From NCBI GenBank assembly GCA_948473085.1, contig CAOKWH010000002.1:62001-126000 (forward strand): a stretch of 64,000 nucleotides of DNA, written 5' to 3'. Positions 49,577 to 57,508 of this stretch are shown here, one piece after another. Under the pieces are notes generated by a model. The model did no database searches and was not told the DNA's origin. It was given only the letters and a program-made list of their open reading frames with translations. Made by a program: the position numbers and the translations under genes. The stretch is from an uncultured Clostridia bacterium. Lineage in GTDB: Bacteria; Bacillota; Clostridia; Oscillospirales; Ruminococcaceae. Position 1 is the stretch's first letter. Each line of letters begins with the position of its first letter.

Positions 49577-50815
49577 TTAGTCGCTTACAAGCATCACCCA
49601 GAAGTGCTTCCATTTGGCGCTGCTGTCGTAATAGTAGCCAAGGCCGATTTTGGTCACGCCTTCTCTCAGGATATTTGCCTTGTGGCCGGGGGAATCCATC
49701 CAGCCGCTGACAGCCGCCTCTGCGGTTTTGGGGGAGGCGTAGATGTTTTCGGCACAGTTGTAGACAACCACGCCATAATCGTCAAAGACGGTGTGCCACT
49801 CCCGGCCGTCGGGGCGTGTATGCTCATACTTTGCCGGCAGTTCGGCAGCCCGGGTGGCCGCCATGCCCATCATTGTGCTATCGGCCTCCAAAGCAGGCAG
49901 CCCGGCGCTGGCCCGTTGGGCGTTAATCAAACGGATGGCCTCGTACACATCGCCGGATCCCTCAGCGGGTTCCGGATCAGGCTTCGGTTCCTGCTCCTGC
50001 TCCGGTTCGCCGGTATCCTCCCAGTTGTCATAGTCCTCCTCATTGCCACCATAGTTGTTCCCGGCAGCATCGCTTTCGGGCTCTCCCACTTCCTCCAGCC
50101 AGCCCCAGATGGCGGCGCCGAGATCATACGAGCCGTTGGAACCGTTGGAACCGCCCGTATAGGAAGGGGTGCTGGAAGAGGAATTGGCGGGAGTTGTAGG
50201 AGCTGTAGGCGTAGTAGGGGCAGCGGGCGTGGTGGGGGCAGTGGGTGCCGCCAGTACAGAGGTCTGGGAGCTGGTTTCCGGCTTATCCGGCTCGGTAGAG
50301 GCGGCGGGCTCCAGCACTTCCACAGCAGAGGCCACAGCGCCGTCCTCACCGCTGCTGTATTCCACTGCAACCTTGTCACCGGGCTGGAGGGTGAGGCCCT
50401 CCAGGCCCTGTATCAGCAGGGAAAGTTCGGTTTCGTCCTCCAGTGTAAGCAGGAGGGTTTCAGCGGAGAGTTCTTTTATAGTGCCGGTGACAGACACCGG
50501 AGCCTCCGTCCGTTCGGCCACAGCAGTAACCTCCACTTTGGCGGCCACGGCGGAGCCGGGGGCGCCGGTGTACTCCACCGCCACCGTATCGCCAGGCTGG
50601 GCGTCCAGTTCGGAAAGGCCGGTGGTATCCAGCACAAACTCGGTGCCATCCGCCAGGGTTACAGTCATCCTGCCGCCGACAGCTTCCTTGATAACGCCCT
50701 CCACTGTAGCGGGGGCTGCTTCCGGCTCAGAGGAAGAATCGGCAGGGGTGTTGCAGCTGGTGAGCAGGGCAAGTGTTATAGATAGGGTGATGAACAGGGT
50801 AAAAATTTTTTTCAA
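49577..50815 (-). CDS. CAP/SCP-domain lipoprotein
   Basis: A 412-residue secreted lipoprotein: signal KKIFTLFITLSITLALLTS-C, two beta-domain repeats of about 65 residues (VEGVIKEAVGGRMTVTLADG; VTGTIKELSAETLLLTLED, both ending in LQPGDKVAVEYS-like text), a Thr/Pro/Ala linker, an acidic linker and a C-terminal CAP domain (INAQRASAGLPALEADSTM, HTRPDGREWHTVFDDYGV, GWMDSPGHKANIL, WVMLVSD) with both histidines and glutamates of the SCP tetrad. Start TTG at 50815 gives a proper signal peptide and sits eight bases after AGAGGAG; the upstream ATG at 50833 does not. Role outside the cell unknown. Confidence 0.85.
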   Translation of the reverse strand: MKKIFTLFITLSITLALLTSCNTPADSSSEPEAAPATVEGVIKEAVGGRMTVTLADGTEFVLDTTGLSELDAQPGDTVAVEYTGAPGSAVAAKVEVTAVAERTEAPVSVTGTIKELSAETLLLTLEDETELSLLIQGLEGLTLQPGDKVAVEYSSGEDGAVASAVEVLEPAASTEPDKPETSSQTSVLAAPTAPTTPAAPTTPTAPTTPANSSSSTPSYTGGSNGSNGSYDLGAAIWGWLEEVGEPESDAAGNNYGGNEEDYDNWEDTGEPEQEQEPKPDPEPAEGSGDVYEAIRLINAQRASAGLPALEADSTMMGMAATRAAELPAKYEHTRPDGREWHTVFDDYGVVVYNCAENIYASPKTAEAAVSGWMDSPGHKANILREGVTKIGLGYYYDSSAKWKHFWVMLVSD

Positions 50816-50851
50816 TGCGGATGCTCCTCTCATTTTTTATGGAACCATCGG

Positions 50852-51349
50852 TTATGCTGCCGTTTGGGCGGCGGGCAGCAGGAAGGCAAAGAGGAAATAG
50901 AGCTTCATGCCAATGCCCACCAGCAGGGCCAACAAGATAATCAGGCCGCTGCCGGTGAATAGCGACAGGAGAAGCCCCAGGACGGAGGACATGCCCAAAA
51001 CAGTAAGAATGCGCCGCTTTTTAGCCGCTTCCATGCCTATAGTGGCGGCAATCAGGTCGGCGGACAGGATAAAGGTCATGGCCTCGGTGAGGACAAACAG
51101 CCCCGAAATAAGAACGGCAAACAACCCATCGGGGTGCAAAAACAGCATGGACAGCTCCACAATTACCAGGGTCCAGGCCAGGTAGGAGGGGTTGCCTATC
51201 TGCCCGGCGCTGTCCTGCTCCAGCAGCAGAATGCCAATGGCAAACAGCAGGTAGCCCAGCCAGTCGGGCATCAGGTTGTAGCCCGACAGCACCAGGTTAA
51301 AGGTGGAAAACAGGGTGCCTGCAAACAGCAGGCCGAGGGATTTTTTCAT
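50852..51349 (-). CDS. small membrane protein, function unknown
   Basis: A 165-residue protein with five or six hydrophobic spans (LGLLFAGTLFSTFNLVL, WLGYLLFAIGILLLEQD, AWTLVIVELSMLFL, FAVLISGLFVLTEAMTFIL, ILTVLGMSSVLGLLLSLFTG, LIILLALLVGIGMKLYFL). No enzyme motif. ATG at 51349 after AAAGGGG. A minus-strand TGCTATACT lies 35 bases upstream, and the CAP gene follows within 40 bases, so they likely share a transcript. Confidence 0.65.
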   Translation of the reverse strand: MKKSLGLLFAGTLFSTFNLVLSGYNLMPDWLGYLLFAIGILLLEQDSAGQIGNPSYLAWTLVIVELSMLFLHPDGLFAVLISGLFVLTEAMTFILSADLIAATIGMEAAKKRRILTVLGMSSVLGLLLSLFTGSGLIILLALLVGIGMKLYFLFAFLLPAAQTAA

Positions 51350-51383
51350 GGGCAAGGCCCCTTTCCGGCTTTATATTGTTTTT

Positions 51384-51392
51384 AGTATAGCA
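51384..51392 (-). promoter_or_regulatory. extended -10 promoter of the membrane protein-CAP operon
   Basis: TGCTATACT on the minus strand, 35 bases before the start codon. Confidence 0.55.
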
Positions 51393-51528
51393 CGTCTGAT
51401 TTTGGAGCACAAGGGCGGGCGCAAAAAGGCAGGGCTATTGTGTAGCAGCCCAAAGGGAAATCTTATTCTATCCCGTGATGGAAAACTTGTGCTATAATAA
51501 CGGCAAAGCCGTTGTTATACTTAAATTT

Positions 51529-51575
51529 TAAAGGCCCTTTTTCTCGCCCCCTGCGGGGCAACCGAAAAAGATGGC
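51529..51575. repeat. B hairpin, copy 2
   Basis: Near-identical to 14701-14750; CTTTTTC/GAAAAAG and GCCCC/GGGGC arms. Confidence 0.88.
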
Positions 51576-51579
51576 CAAT

Positions 51580-51609
51580 TATACCATTCCGCTATCGATT
51601 CATGGTATA
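51580..51609. repeat. D hairpin, copy 2
   Basis: TATACCAT...ATGGTATA, matching 14754-14783 except one loop base. Confidence 0.9.
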
Positions 51610-51640
51610 ATAACGACAAAATCGTTATTATACTCAATTT

Positions 51641-51688
51641 ATGCGCAGAACCTCGCCGCCGGAGGCGGCAACCGGTTCTAATGCGCAA
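51641..51688. repeat. C hairpin, copy 1
   Basis: TGCGCAGAACC pairs with GGTTCT-AA-TGCGCA, with an inner GCCGCC/GGCGGC stem and a CAACC bulge like that in B. Confidence 0.88.
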
Positions 51689-51756
51689 TTATACCATTTC
51701 GGTGTAAACACCTTCATGGTATAATAACCGCAAATAGCTATCATATAACGCACTTC

Positions 51757-51846
51757 TAAAAGGAGGGGGGCGTTTGTGGGGGGAACCATATGGTTCCCTA
51801 CCGCATTAGAGGGAGCGTAAGCGAACGGATACCCCGCCACAGCGGA
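51757..51846 (+). repeat. repeat module A, copy 2
   Basis: Near-identical to 14479-14566, including CCATATGG and GAGGGAGCGTAAGCGAACGG. Confidence 0.85.
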
Positions 51847-51880
51847 ATACCATATCGCCCGTTTCCGGGCGATATGGTAT
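51847..51880. repeat. F hairpin, copy 2 (loop TTTC)
   Basis: The same 15-base arms as 14567-14600, but the four-base loop is the reverse complement. Confidence 0.95.
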
Positions 51881-51908
51881 AATAACCGTAGAGCGGTTAT
51901 TAACTCAA

Positions 51909-51958
51909 TTTATGCGCAGAACCTCGCCGCCGGGGGCGGCAACCGGTTCTAATGCGCA
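51909..51958. repeat. C hairpin, copy 2
   Basis: Matches 51641-51688 with one base change in the apical loop. Confidence 0.88.
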
Positions 51959-52277
51959 ATTATACCAGCTATCTAAAATATACCTGGGCGGCGCTTTGAG
52001 TCTTGTAGGTTATAACAACGAAGTATACAGGGTACCTTTCTATCAAAAAGAGGGCGTTTGCGTTTCCCTATTATATGAGAGGGCGTGAAAGCGAACAGAC
52101 ACCTCACTGTGATACTATATCTGTGCAAGGAACCCCGTCGCTGGGCGTGGCAACCGGTTATACTATCAAAATTTTAAAGGCCCTCTTAACCCCCCTTTGC
52201 AGAGGCAGTTAAAAAGAGGGCCATATACTATATTATAGAGCCGTTTGGCGGCAAAGCGGAAAAAAGGAGGGGATACC

Positions 52278-53108
52278 ATGCAGAAAAAGCAGGATAGGGT
52301 CTGGACATTTGTCCTGTCCGTCTATCTATTGTGCTTTGCCCTGCGCATTTGGGAATATGTTGTGCTGCGTACCGATCAGACAGTCTTGAGCGAGGCATTT
52401 GTCCACAAGCTGCTGGGTATTGGAGTGCTTTATGCAGTTGCCAGATACAGCGGCCTGGGCCTGCGGCAGATTGGTTTTGCACCGTCCGGGGCTGCTCGGA
52501 ACCTGTCGCTGGGTTTGGGCCTGGGCCTGTTGGCCTTTGTCCCGGCCTATTTGGCTGAAATTGCCCTGCTGGCTGCCCGGGGCAATTTTACGGGGGTGTG
52601 GCTGTTTGTCAGCGCCTACACTGTGGATGGCACTGCCGCTGCCCAAACCGGCCTTGTTTTCTTCCTGCTTTGCATAGCGGGGAACCTTATCAATGTGCTG
52701 ATGGAGGAGGGTCTGTTCCGGGGCCTGTTCCAAAAGGCGCTGGAAACCCGCTACCCCTTTTGGGCCAGCGCCGCCCTGGCCTCCGGTTTGTTTGGCCTGT
52801 GGCATATTATGGCGCCGCTGCGCAGCTATTGGGATGGCAGCATGGGCAGCGCCGCCTTTTGGGCCAACGCCCTGCTGCTGGTGGGCGCCTCGGCCCTGAT
52901 CGGGTTTAAATTTGCGCTGCTCACCCGCATTACCGGCAGCCTCTATGCGGCAATGGGGGACCACTTTGTCAACAATACCATTGTCAATCTGCTGCATGTG
53001 CTGTCCTATAGCGGGGCGGATGAGCTGCAAACAGTGCGCATTGCCCTTGCCCAGAGCCTCTCCTTTCTCCTGGTGCTGATTTGGTATAAAAACAAACGGG
53101 GGTTATGA
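52278..53108 (+). CDS. CPBP family intramembrane metalloprotease
   Basis: A 276-residue polytopic membrane protein, about eight spans. Catalytic motifs are MEEGLFRGLFQ, GLWHIMAPL and GDHFVNNTIVNLLH. Start ATG at 52278 follows AGGAGGGG. It is the second CPBP protein in the window, only distantly like the one at 6086. It follows repeat cluster 2 directly and its 3' end overlaps the convergent gene by six bases. Substrate unknown; peptide maturation or immunity roles occur in the family. Confidence 0.87.
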   Translation: MQKKQDRVWTFVLSVYLLCFALRIWEYVVLRTDQTVLSEAFVHKLLGIGVLYAVARYSGLGLRQIGFAPSGAARNLSLGLGLGLLAFVPAYLAEIALLAARGNFTGVWLFVSAYTVDGTAAAQTGLVFFLLCIAGNLINVLMEEGLFRGLFQKALETRYPFWASAALASGLFGLWHIMAPLRSYWDGSMGSAAFWANALLLVGASALIGFKFALLTRITGSLYAAMGDHFVNNTIVNLLHVLSYSGADELQTVRIALAQSLSFLLVLIWYKNKRGL

Positions 53109-53708
53109 GCCGCACTGCTGCTGGTAACGGTCCAGCATGGGCTTCATGGCTGTTTCGTACAGCTCCCGGCTGCCCATCCAGAAAGTGTAGGCACGCGGGC
53201 TTTCACCGTTTTGCCCCGATGCTTCCAATTCGCAGAGCAGGAGGATATAGACATCCCCCTGCTGCTTGGCAACGGGGATGCTTGTTATGCCCTGCGGCTG
53301 CTTTTCCAGCTCGCCCATCAGTTCCCCATAGAGCCAGGGGGCGTTCAGGCCATCGCTGTACAGCTTGCAGGCCACTGCAAAAAGGGCTTCGGTATCCTCC
53401 GGACGGGCACGATCAAGGAAAATTTGCACCCTGACATAGTCATGCGCCGCTTGCCCGTCGTTGTAGCAGTTAAACCAGGCCGCAGGCAGCTCCTTCTCCG
53501 AATCCGGCGCGCGCAGGTAAAAGCCCCACCCGCCGGGGTTTGGCTCATCGACAAGATAGAGGGGGTAGTTTAGCTCGTAACCGGACAAGGCAGCATTCAG
53601 CCCGGCCTCGGTAAAGGGTAGCTCGTTCTTTGCCAGTTGGGCGCCTGTCTGCTGCCCAACAAGCAGCAGCGCCGCTGATAGGATTGCGGATAGGATTATG
53701 CCGTTCAT
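53103..53708 (-). CDS. exported protein, unknown function
   Basis: A 201-residue protein with an N-terminal signal or anchor (MNGIILSAILSAALLLVG), then a soluble domain with DYVRVQIFLDRARPEDTEALFAVA, WFNCYNDGQAAH and VYILLLCELEASGQ. No family is recognised. Start ATG at 53708 after GAGGGAGGGG. The 3' end overlaps that of the CPBP gene, so transcription of one may interfere with the other. Confidence 0.6.
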   Translation of the reverse strand: MNGIILSAILSAALLLVGQQTGAQLAKNELPFTEAGLNAALSGYELNYPLYLVDEPNPGGWGFYLRAPDSEKELPAAWFNCYNDGQAAHDYVRVQIFLDRARPEDTEALFAVACKLYSDGLNAPWLYGELMGELEKQPQGITSIPVAKQQGDVYILLLCELEASGQNGESPRAYTFWMGSRELYETAMKPMLDRYQQQCGS

Positions 53709-54035
53709 AGTGCCCCTCCCTCTATAATCTGGCCTGTCTATTATGGAGTGTGCCGCTTTTCGGATACAAACACTTTTGGTGTACAATACGGGGCAGCCCG
53801 GTATCAAACAGGAAAAATTTCCTGCCGCAGCGGTTCCGCAGGTGCAAGAAATCTGCCCTATCAATTTGTTCTTCATAGCATAAAACAACAATCTTCCATA
53901 TTTGTAGTGTACACTATAAATAGTTATTTGTAAATATAAGCAGATAAATTGTTGATATTGTGGAAAACTGCCGTATCTTTGAGGCCGAAAGGGAAACCGG
54001 CTGTGTATAAGACGCTGCTCGCCACAGGCTTGACA
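53709..54035. other. intergenic region, nothing recognised
   Basis: About 330 bases, AT-rich from 53750 to 53960, with no supported frame or RNA motif. Confidence 0.45.
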
Positions 54036-54068
54036 GCACAAAAGGCGCCCCATAGGGAGCGCCTTTTT
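54036..54068 (-). terminator. terminator of the liv operon
   Basis: AAAAGGCGC and GCGCCTTTTT arms just after livF. Confidence 0.85.
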
Positions 54069-54069
54069 A

Positions 54070-54771
54070 TCAGCCCAGATAGGCCGAACGCACGGAAGAA
54101 TCGGTGAGCATACTTTTCCCCTCGCCGGAGCTGACAATCTGCCCAGTTGCCAGTACATAGCTGTAATGGGCGATTTCCAGCGCCTTGGCGGCGTTCTGTT
54201 CCACCAGCAGCACCGTTACGCCGGACTGGTTCACCTGCCGGATGATGGAGAAAATCTCATCCACTAAAATGGGCGCTAGGCCCATGGAAGGCTCATCCAG
54301 CAGCAGCATCCGGGGGCGGGACATCAGCGCCCGGCCTATGGCCAGCATCTGCTGTTCGCCGCCGCTGAGGGTGCCGGCCTGCTGGTGGATGCGCTCCTTG
54401 AGCCGGGGGAAGCTCTGGAACACCATTTCGTAATCCTCCCGGATTCCGGCGGCGTCCTTGCGGGTGTAGGCCCCCATCTCCAAATTTTCCAGGACGGTCA
54501 TTTTGGAGAACACCCGGCGGCCCTCCGGCACCTGGGCCAGGCCCTGAAGCAGGATTTTGTTGGGTGCCCGGCCGGTTATTTCGCTGCCGTCCAGTGTAAT
54601 TTTGCCGCTTTTGGGCTGCAGCAGGCCGGAGATGGTTTGGAGGATGGTGGTTTTCCCGGCGCCGTTGGCGCCAATCAGGGTGCAGATTTCCCCATCCCGC
54701 ACCTCAAAGCTGGCCCCTTTTATTGCATGGATTTTGTCATAATAGACATTCAAATCTTCTACTTTCAGCAT
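54070..54771 (-). CDS. livF: branched-chain amino acid ABC transporter ATP-binding protein LivF
   Basis: Second ATPase of the Leu/Ile/Val importer. The 233 residues include Walker A GANGAGKTT (about 37-45), the family stretch GLAQVPEGRRVFSKMTVLENLEMGA, signature LSGGEQQML, Walker B LLLDEPSMGLAP and VLLVEQNAAKAL. Start ATG at 54771 after GGAGGAGC; the longer frame upstream has no site. It follows livG by eleven bases and ends the operon. Confidence 0.96.
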   Translation of the reverse strand: MLKVEDLNVYYDKIHAIKGASFEVRDGEICTLIGANGAGKTTILQTISGLLQPKSGKITLDGSEITGRAPNKILLQGLAQVPEGRRVFSKMTVLENLEMGAYTRKDAAGIREDYEMVFQSFPRLKERIHQQAGTLSGGEQQMLAIGRALMSRPRMLLLDEPSMGLAPILVDEIFSIIRQVNQSGVTVLLVEQNAAKALEIAHYSYVLATGQIVSSGEGKSMLTDSSVRSAYLG

Positions 54772-54782
54772 AGCTCCTCCAA

Positions 54783-55547
54783 TCAGCCTCCCAGATAGGC
54801 CCCGATAACCCGGGGGTCGGCCCGTACCTCGTCCGGCGTGCCGTTGGCAATCACCCTGCCGTAGTCCAGCACCACAATGCGCTCGCATACCCCCATTACC
54901 AGGGGCATATCGTGTTCAATGAGCAATATGGCAATGCCAAACTTTTGCCGGATAAAGGCGATGGTTTCCATCAGGTCCCGGGTTTCGGTGTTGTTCATAC
55001 CGGCGGCGGGTTCGTCCAGCAGCAGCAGTTTGGGGGAGGCCGCCAGCGCCCGGGCAATTTCCAGCTTGCGCTGCTGCCCGTAGGAGAGGCCGGAGGCCGG
55101 CATGTCCGCCTTTTCCCGGAGGCCAAACACCTCCAGCAGCTCCAGCGCCTCCCGGTCGGCCTGTTCCTCCTCGGCCCAGTAGCGCCGGGTTTTAATCAGC
55201 GATTCCAGCAGGTTGTAGTGCATCTTGTGGTGCATGGCCACCTTGACATTGTCCAGGACAGTCATATCCCGGAACAGCCGGATGTTCTGGAAGGTGCGGC
55301 TGATGCCGTGCAGCACCGTGTAGCCCATGCCCTTGCCGCTGATAACCTCGCCATCCAGGATAACCGCCCCGTCGGTAGGGGTGTACACACCGGTGAGCAG
55401 GTTGAACAGCGTTGTCTTGCCGGCGCCATTGGGGCCAATCAGCCCGATAATGCCGCTGGTGGGGATTTCAAAATTCACATCGTCCAGTGCCCGGAGCCCC
55501 TTGAAGCTGATGCCCAGGTGCTCCACCTTTAACAGTGCCTGTCCCAT
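54783..55547 (-). CDS. livG: branched-chain amino acid ABC transporter ATP-binding protein LivG
   Basis: First ATPase of the importer, 254 residues. Walker A GPNGAGKTT, GISRTFQNIRLFRDMTVLDNVKVAMH, signature LSYGQQRKLEIARALA, Walker B LLLDEPAAGMNNTE, ILLIEHDMPLVMG and the C-terminal ADPRVIGAYLGG are all LivG marks. The ATG shares one base with the livM stop (TGATG), indicating coupling. Confidence 0.96.
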   Translation of the reverse strand: MGQALLKVEHLGISFKGLRALDDVNFEIPTSGIIGLIGPNGAGKTTLFNLLTGVYTPTDGAVILDGEVISGKGMGYTVLHGISRTFQNIRLFRDMTVLDNVKVAMHHKMHYNLLESLIKTRRYWAEEEQADREALELLEVFGLREKADMPASGLSYGQQRKLEIARALAASPKLLLLDEPAAGMNNTETRDLMETIAFIRQKFGIAILLIEHDMPLVMGVCERIVVLDYGRVIANGTPDEVRADPRVIGAYLGG

Positions 55548-56530
55548 CAGGCGTTCCCTCCCTTCGTTTCTGCTTTTTTGCGCAGCTGTTCCCAGGCGCG
55601 GGTCAGGGAAAATTCCTTTTTGCCCAGCAGGCCCTGGGGGCGCAGAATCATCATCAGCACCAGCGCGATGGAGTAGAGAAGCATCCGGTAGTCGGACATG
55701 CTGCGCAGCAGTTCGGGCAGCAGGGTGAGCACAACCGCCGCCAGCGTGGCCCCGGTAAAGCTGCCCATGCCCCCCAGCACCACCATAACTAAAATTTCGA
55801 TGGACATATTAAACCCAAAGGTGCCGGGATCCAGTACAGTAATATAGTGGGCGTACAGCCCGCCGGCCACCCCGGCAAAGAAGGAGGACACGGCAAAGGC
55901 CAGCACCTTGTAGCGGGTGGCGGGAATGCCTGCGGCCTCGGCGGCAATCTCGTTCTCCCGCAGGGAGAGGATGGCCCGGCCGTGGCGGGTGAAGATGAGG
56001 GCATACATGATGGTAATGCCAAAGGCGGATGTCCAGAACACCCAGGGAAAAGTGGTGTATTCCTCAATGCCGTAAAGCCCCCGGCCGCCGCCGGTGATGC
56101 TCATATTTTGTATAATAACCCGGATAATCTCGCCAAAGCCCAGTGTGACAATGGCCAGGTAGTCCCCCCGGAGCCGCAGCGCCGGAATGCCAATAATCAC
56201 CCCGAACACTGCCGCCAATGCGCCCCCCAGCAGCAGGGCCAGGGGGAATTCCACCAGGCCGGGCAGGTCCATGTGCAGCGTGAACAGCGCCGCTGTGTAG
56301 GCGCCGATGGACATAAAACCGGCGTGGCCCAGCACCAGCTCCCCCAGGGCGCCGGTGGTGAGGTTCAGCGAGGTGGCCAGCAGTACATTGATGCCAATGA
56401 GGATGATAACCCCCTGGTACTGCACGCTGATGCTCCGGGTGAGCATCAGCACATAGAGGACGGCGAACACCGCCGCCAGCGCCAGCAGGTTTCTGCGATG
56501 GCTGATTTGAAGCATTTTTGCCTTATCCAC
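55547..56530 (-). CDS. livM: branched-chain amino acid ABC transporter permease LivM
   Basis: Permease subunit, 327 residues with eight or nine spans; family stretches NLTTGALGELVLGHAGFMSIGAYTAA, LRLRGDYLAIVTLGFGEIIRVI and GGMGSFTGATLAAVVLTLLPE. The start is GTG at 56530 (VDKAKMLQ) after AAGGGGGG; the upstream frame is implausible. Lies 13 bases after livH. Confidence 0.94.
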   Translation of the reverse strand: MDKAKMLQISHRRNLLALAAVFAVLYVLMLTRSISVQYQGVIILIGINVLLATSLNLTTGALGELVLGHAGFMSIGAYTAALFTLHMDLPGLVEFPLALLLGGALAAVFGVIIGIPALRLRGDYLAIVTLGFGEIIRVIIQNMSITGGGRGLYGIEEYTTFPWVFWTSAFGITIMYALIFTRHGRAILSLRENEIAAEAAGIPATRYKVLAFAVSSFFAGVAGGLYAHYITVLDPGTFGFNMSIEILVMVVLGGMGSFTGATLAAVVLTLLPELLRSMSDYRMLLYSIALVLMMILRPQGLLGKKEFSLTRAWEQLRKKAETKGGNA

Positions 56531-56543
56531 GAAAGCACCCCCC

Positions 56544-57419
56544 TTACACTTTTTCCCGTTCGTTTTTGCCCAGCAGGCCGGACGGCTTGATAATAAGCAC
56601 CACAATCAGCAGGGAAAAGACGATGGCATCCACCAGCGCCGAAGAGATGTAGCCCTTGATGAGCGCCTCGGCAATGCCGATGATAAAGCCCCCCAGCATG
56701 GCGCCGGGGATGATGCCAATACCGCCGATAACAGCGGCAATAAAGGCTTTCAGCCCCAGCATCGAACCCATATAGGGGTTGATAAGCGGGTAGGTGGAGC
56801 TGTACAGCACCGCCGCCACAGCCGCCAGGGCCGAGCCGATGGCAAAGGTGAGGGAAATGGAGGTATCAATGTTAATGCCCATCAGCTGGGCGGCGCCCTG
56901 GTCCTCCGATACGGCCCGCATGGCCTTGCCCAGCTTGGTGCGGCCCACAAACAGCGTGAGCAGCACCATCAGAAGCAGGGTGACAAGGAGGGTTACTAAG
57001 GTCAGGCGGCTGACAGGCACCCCGGCCAGGGTGAAGCCCTCCCCTTCAAAGGCCGCCGGGAACGGCTTGGGGCTGGAGCCGAACAGGAGCAGAAACACAT
57101 TTTGCAGCAGGATGCTGACGCCGATGGTGGTAATCAGTGCCGACATCCGGGAGCCGCCCCGGAGCGGCTTATAGGCCAGGCGTTCGATAGCCATGCCCAG
57201 CAGGGCGCTGGCCAGCGCCGAGGCGGCAATAACCCCCCATACCGGCAGCCCGGTGTTCTGAAAGATCATCAGCGCAATATAGGAACCCACCATAATAATA
57301 TCGCCGTGGGCAAAGTTAATCATCTTGGCAATGCCATACACCATGGTGTAGCCAATGGCAATCAGGGCATAGATGCTGCCAAGCTGGATGCCGTTGATAA
57401 GCTGCTGTGCAAAATCCAT
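56544..57419 (-). CDS. livH: branched-chain amino acid ABC transporter permease LivH
   Basis: Permease subunit, 291 residues with eight spans. Typical stretches are QLINGIQLGSIYALIAIGYTMVYGI, INFAHGDIIMVGSYIAL, RPLRGGSRMSALITTIGVSILLQN-like KPLRGGSRMSALI, and MRAVSEDQGAAQLMGINID. Ribosome site GGAAAGGG. First gene after the hairpin that separates it from the binding protein gene. Confidence 0.95.
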   Translation of the reverse strand: MDFAQQLINGIQLGSIYALIAIGYTMVYGIAKMINFAHGDIIMVGSYIALMIFQNTGLPVWGVIAASALASALLGMAIERLAYKPLRGGSRMSALITTIGVSILLQNVFLLLFGSSPKPFPAAFEGEGFTLAGVPVSRLTLVTLLVTLLLMVLLTLFVGRTKLGKAMRAVSEDQGAAQLMGINIDTSISLTFAIGSALAAVAAVLYSSTYPLINPYMGSMLGLKAFIAAVIGGIGIIPGAMLGGFIIGIAEALIKGYISSALVDAIVFSLLIVVLIIKPSGLLGKNEREKV

Positions 57420-57473
57420 TGTACTTCCCTTTCCTGTTGTTCTGCCCCGGCAGGGCAGGAATAAAAGCCCAAA

Positions 57474-57495
57474 GGGCGGAAAGCAGCTTCCGCCC
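57474..57495 (-). terminator. intra-operon hairpin between livJ and livH
   Basis: GGGCGGAA-GCTGCT-TTCCGCCC on the minus strand followed by TTTGGGCTTTTATT. Such hairpins commonly let most transcripts stop or be protected after the binding-protein gene. Confidence 0.7.
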
Positions 57496-57508
57496 CTGCG
57501 CTGTATTT

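Larger units (their letters stand above)
51484..52232. repeat. palindromic repeat cluster 2
   Basis: About 750 non-coding bases made of the same module families as 14398-15000 in a different order, plus the C hairpins. H-type hairpins lie at 51493-51519, 51606-51632, 51720-51747 (degenerate) and 51878-51901. An E hairpin (51690-51723) has TATACCAT/ATGGTATA arms and an inner GGTGT/ACACC. Diverged A, C and B copies fill 52043-52230. It separates the membrane protein operon from the CPBP gene at 52278. Confidence 0.85.
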
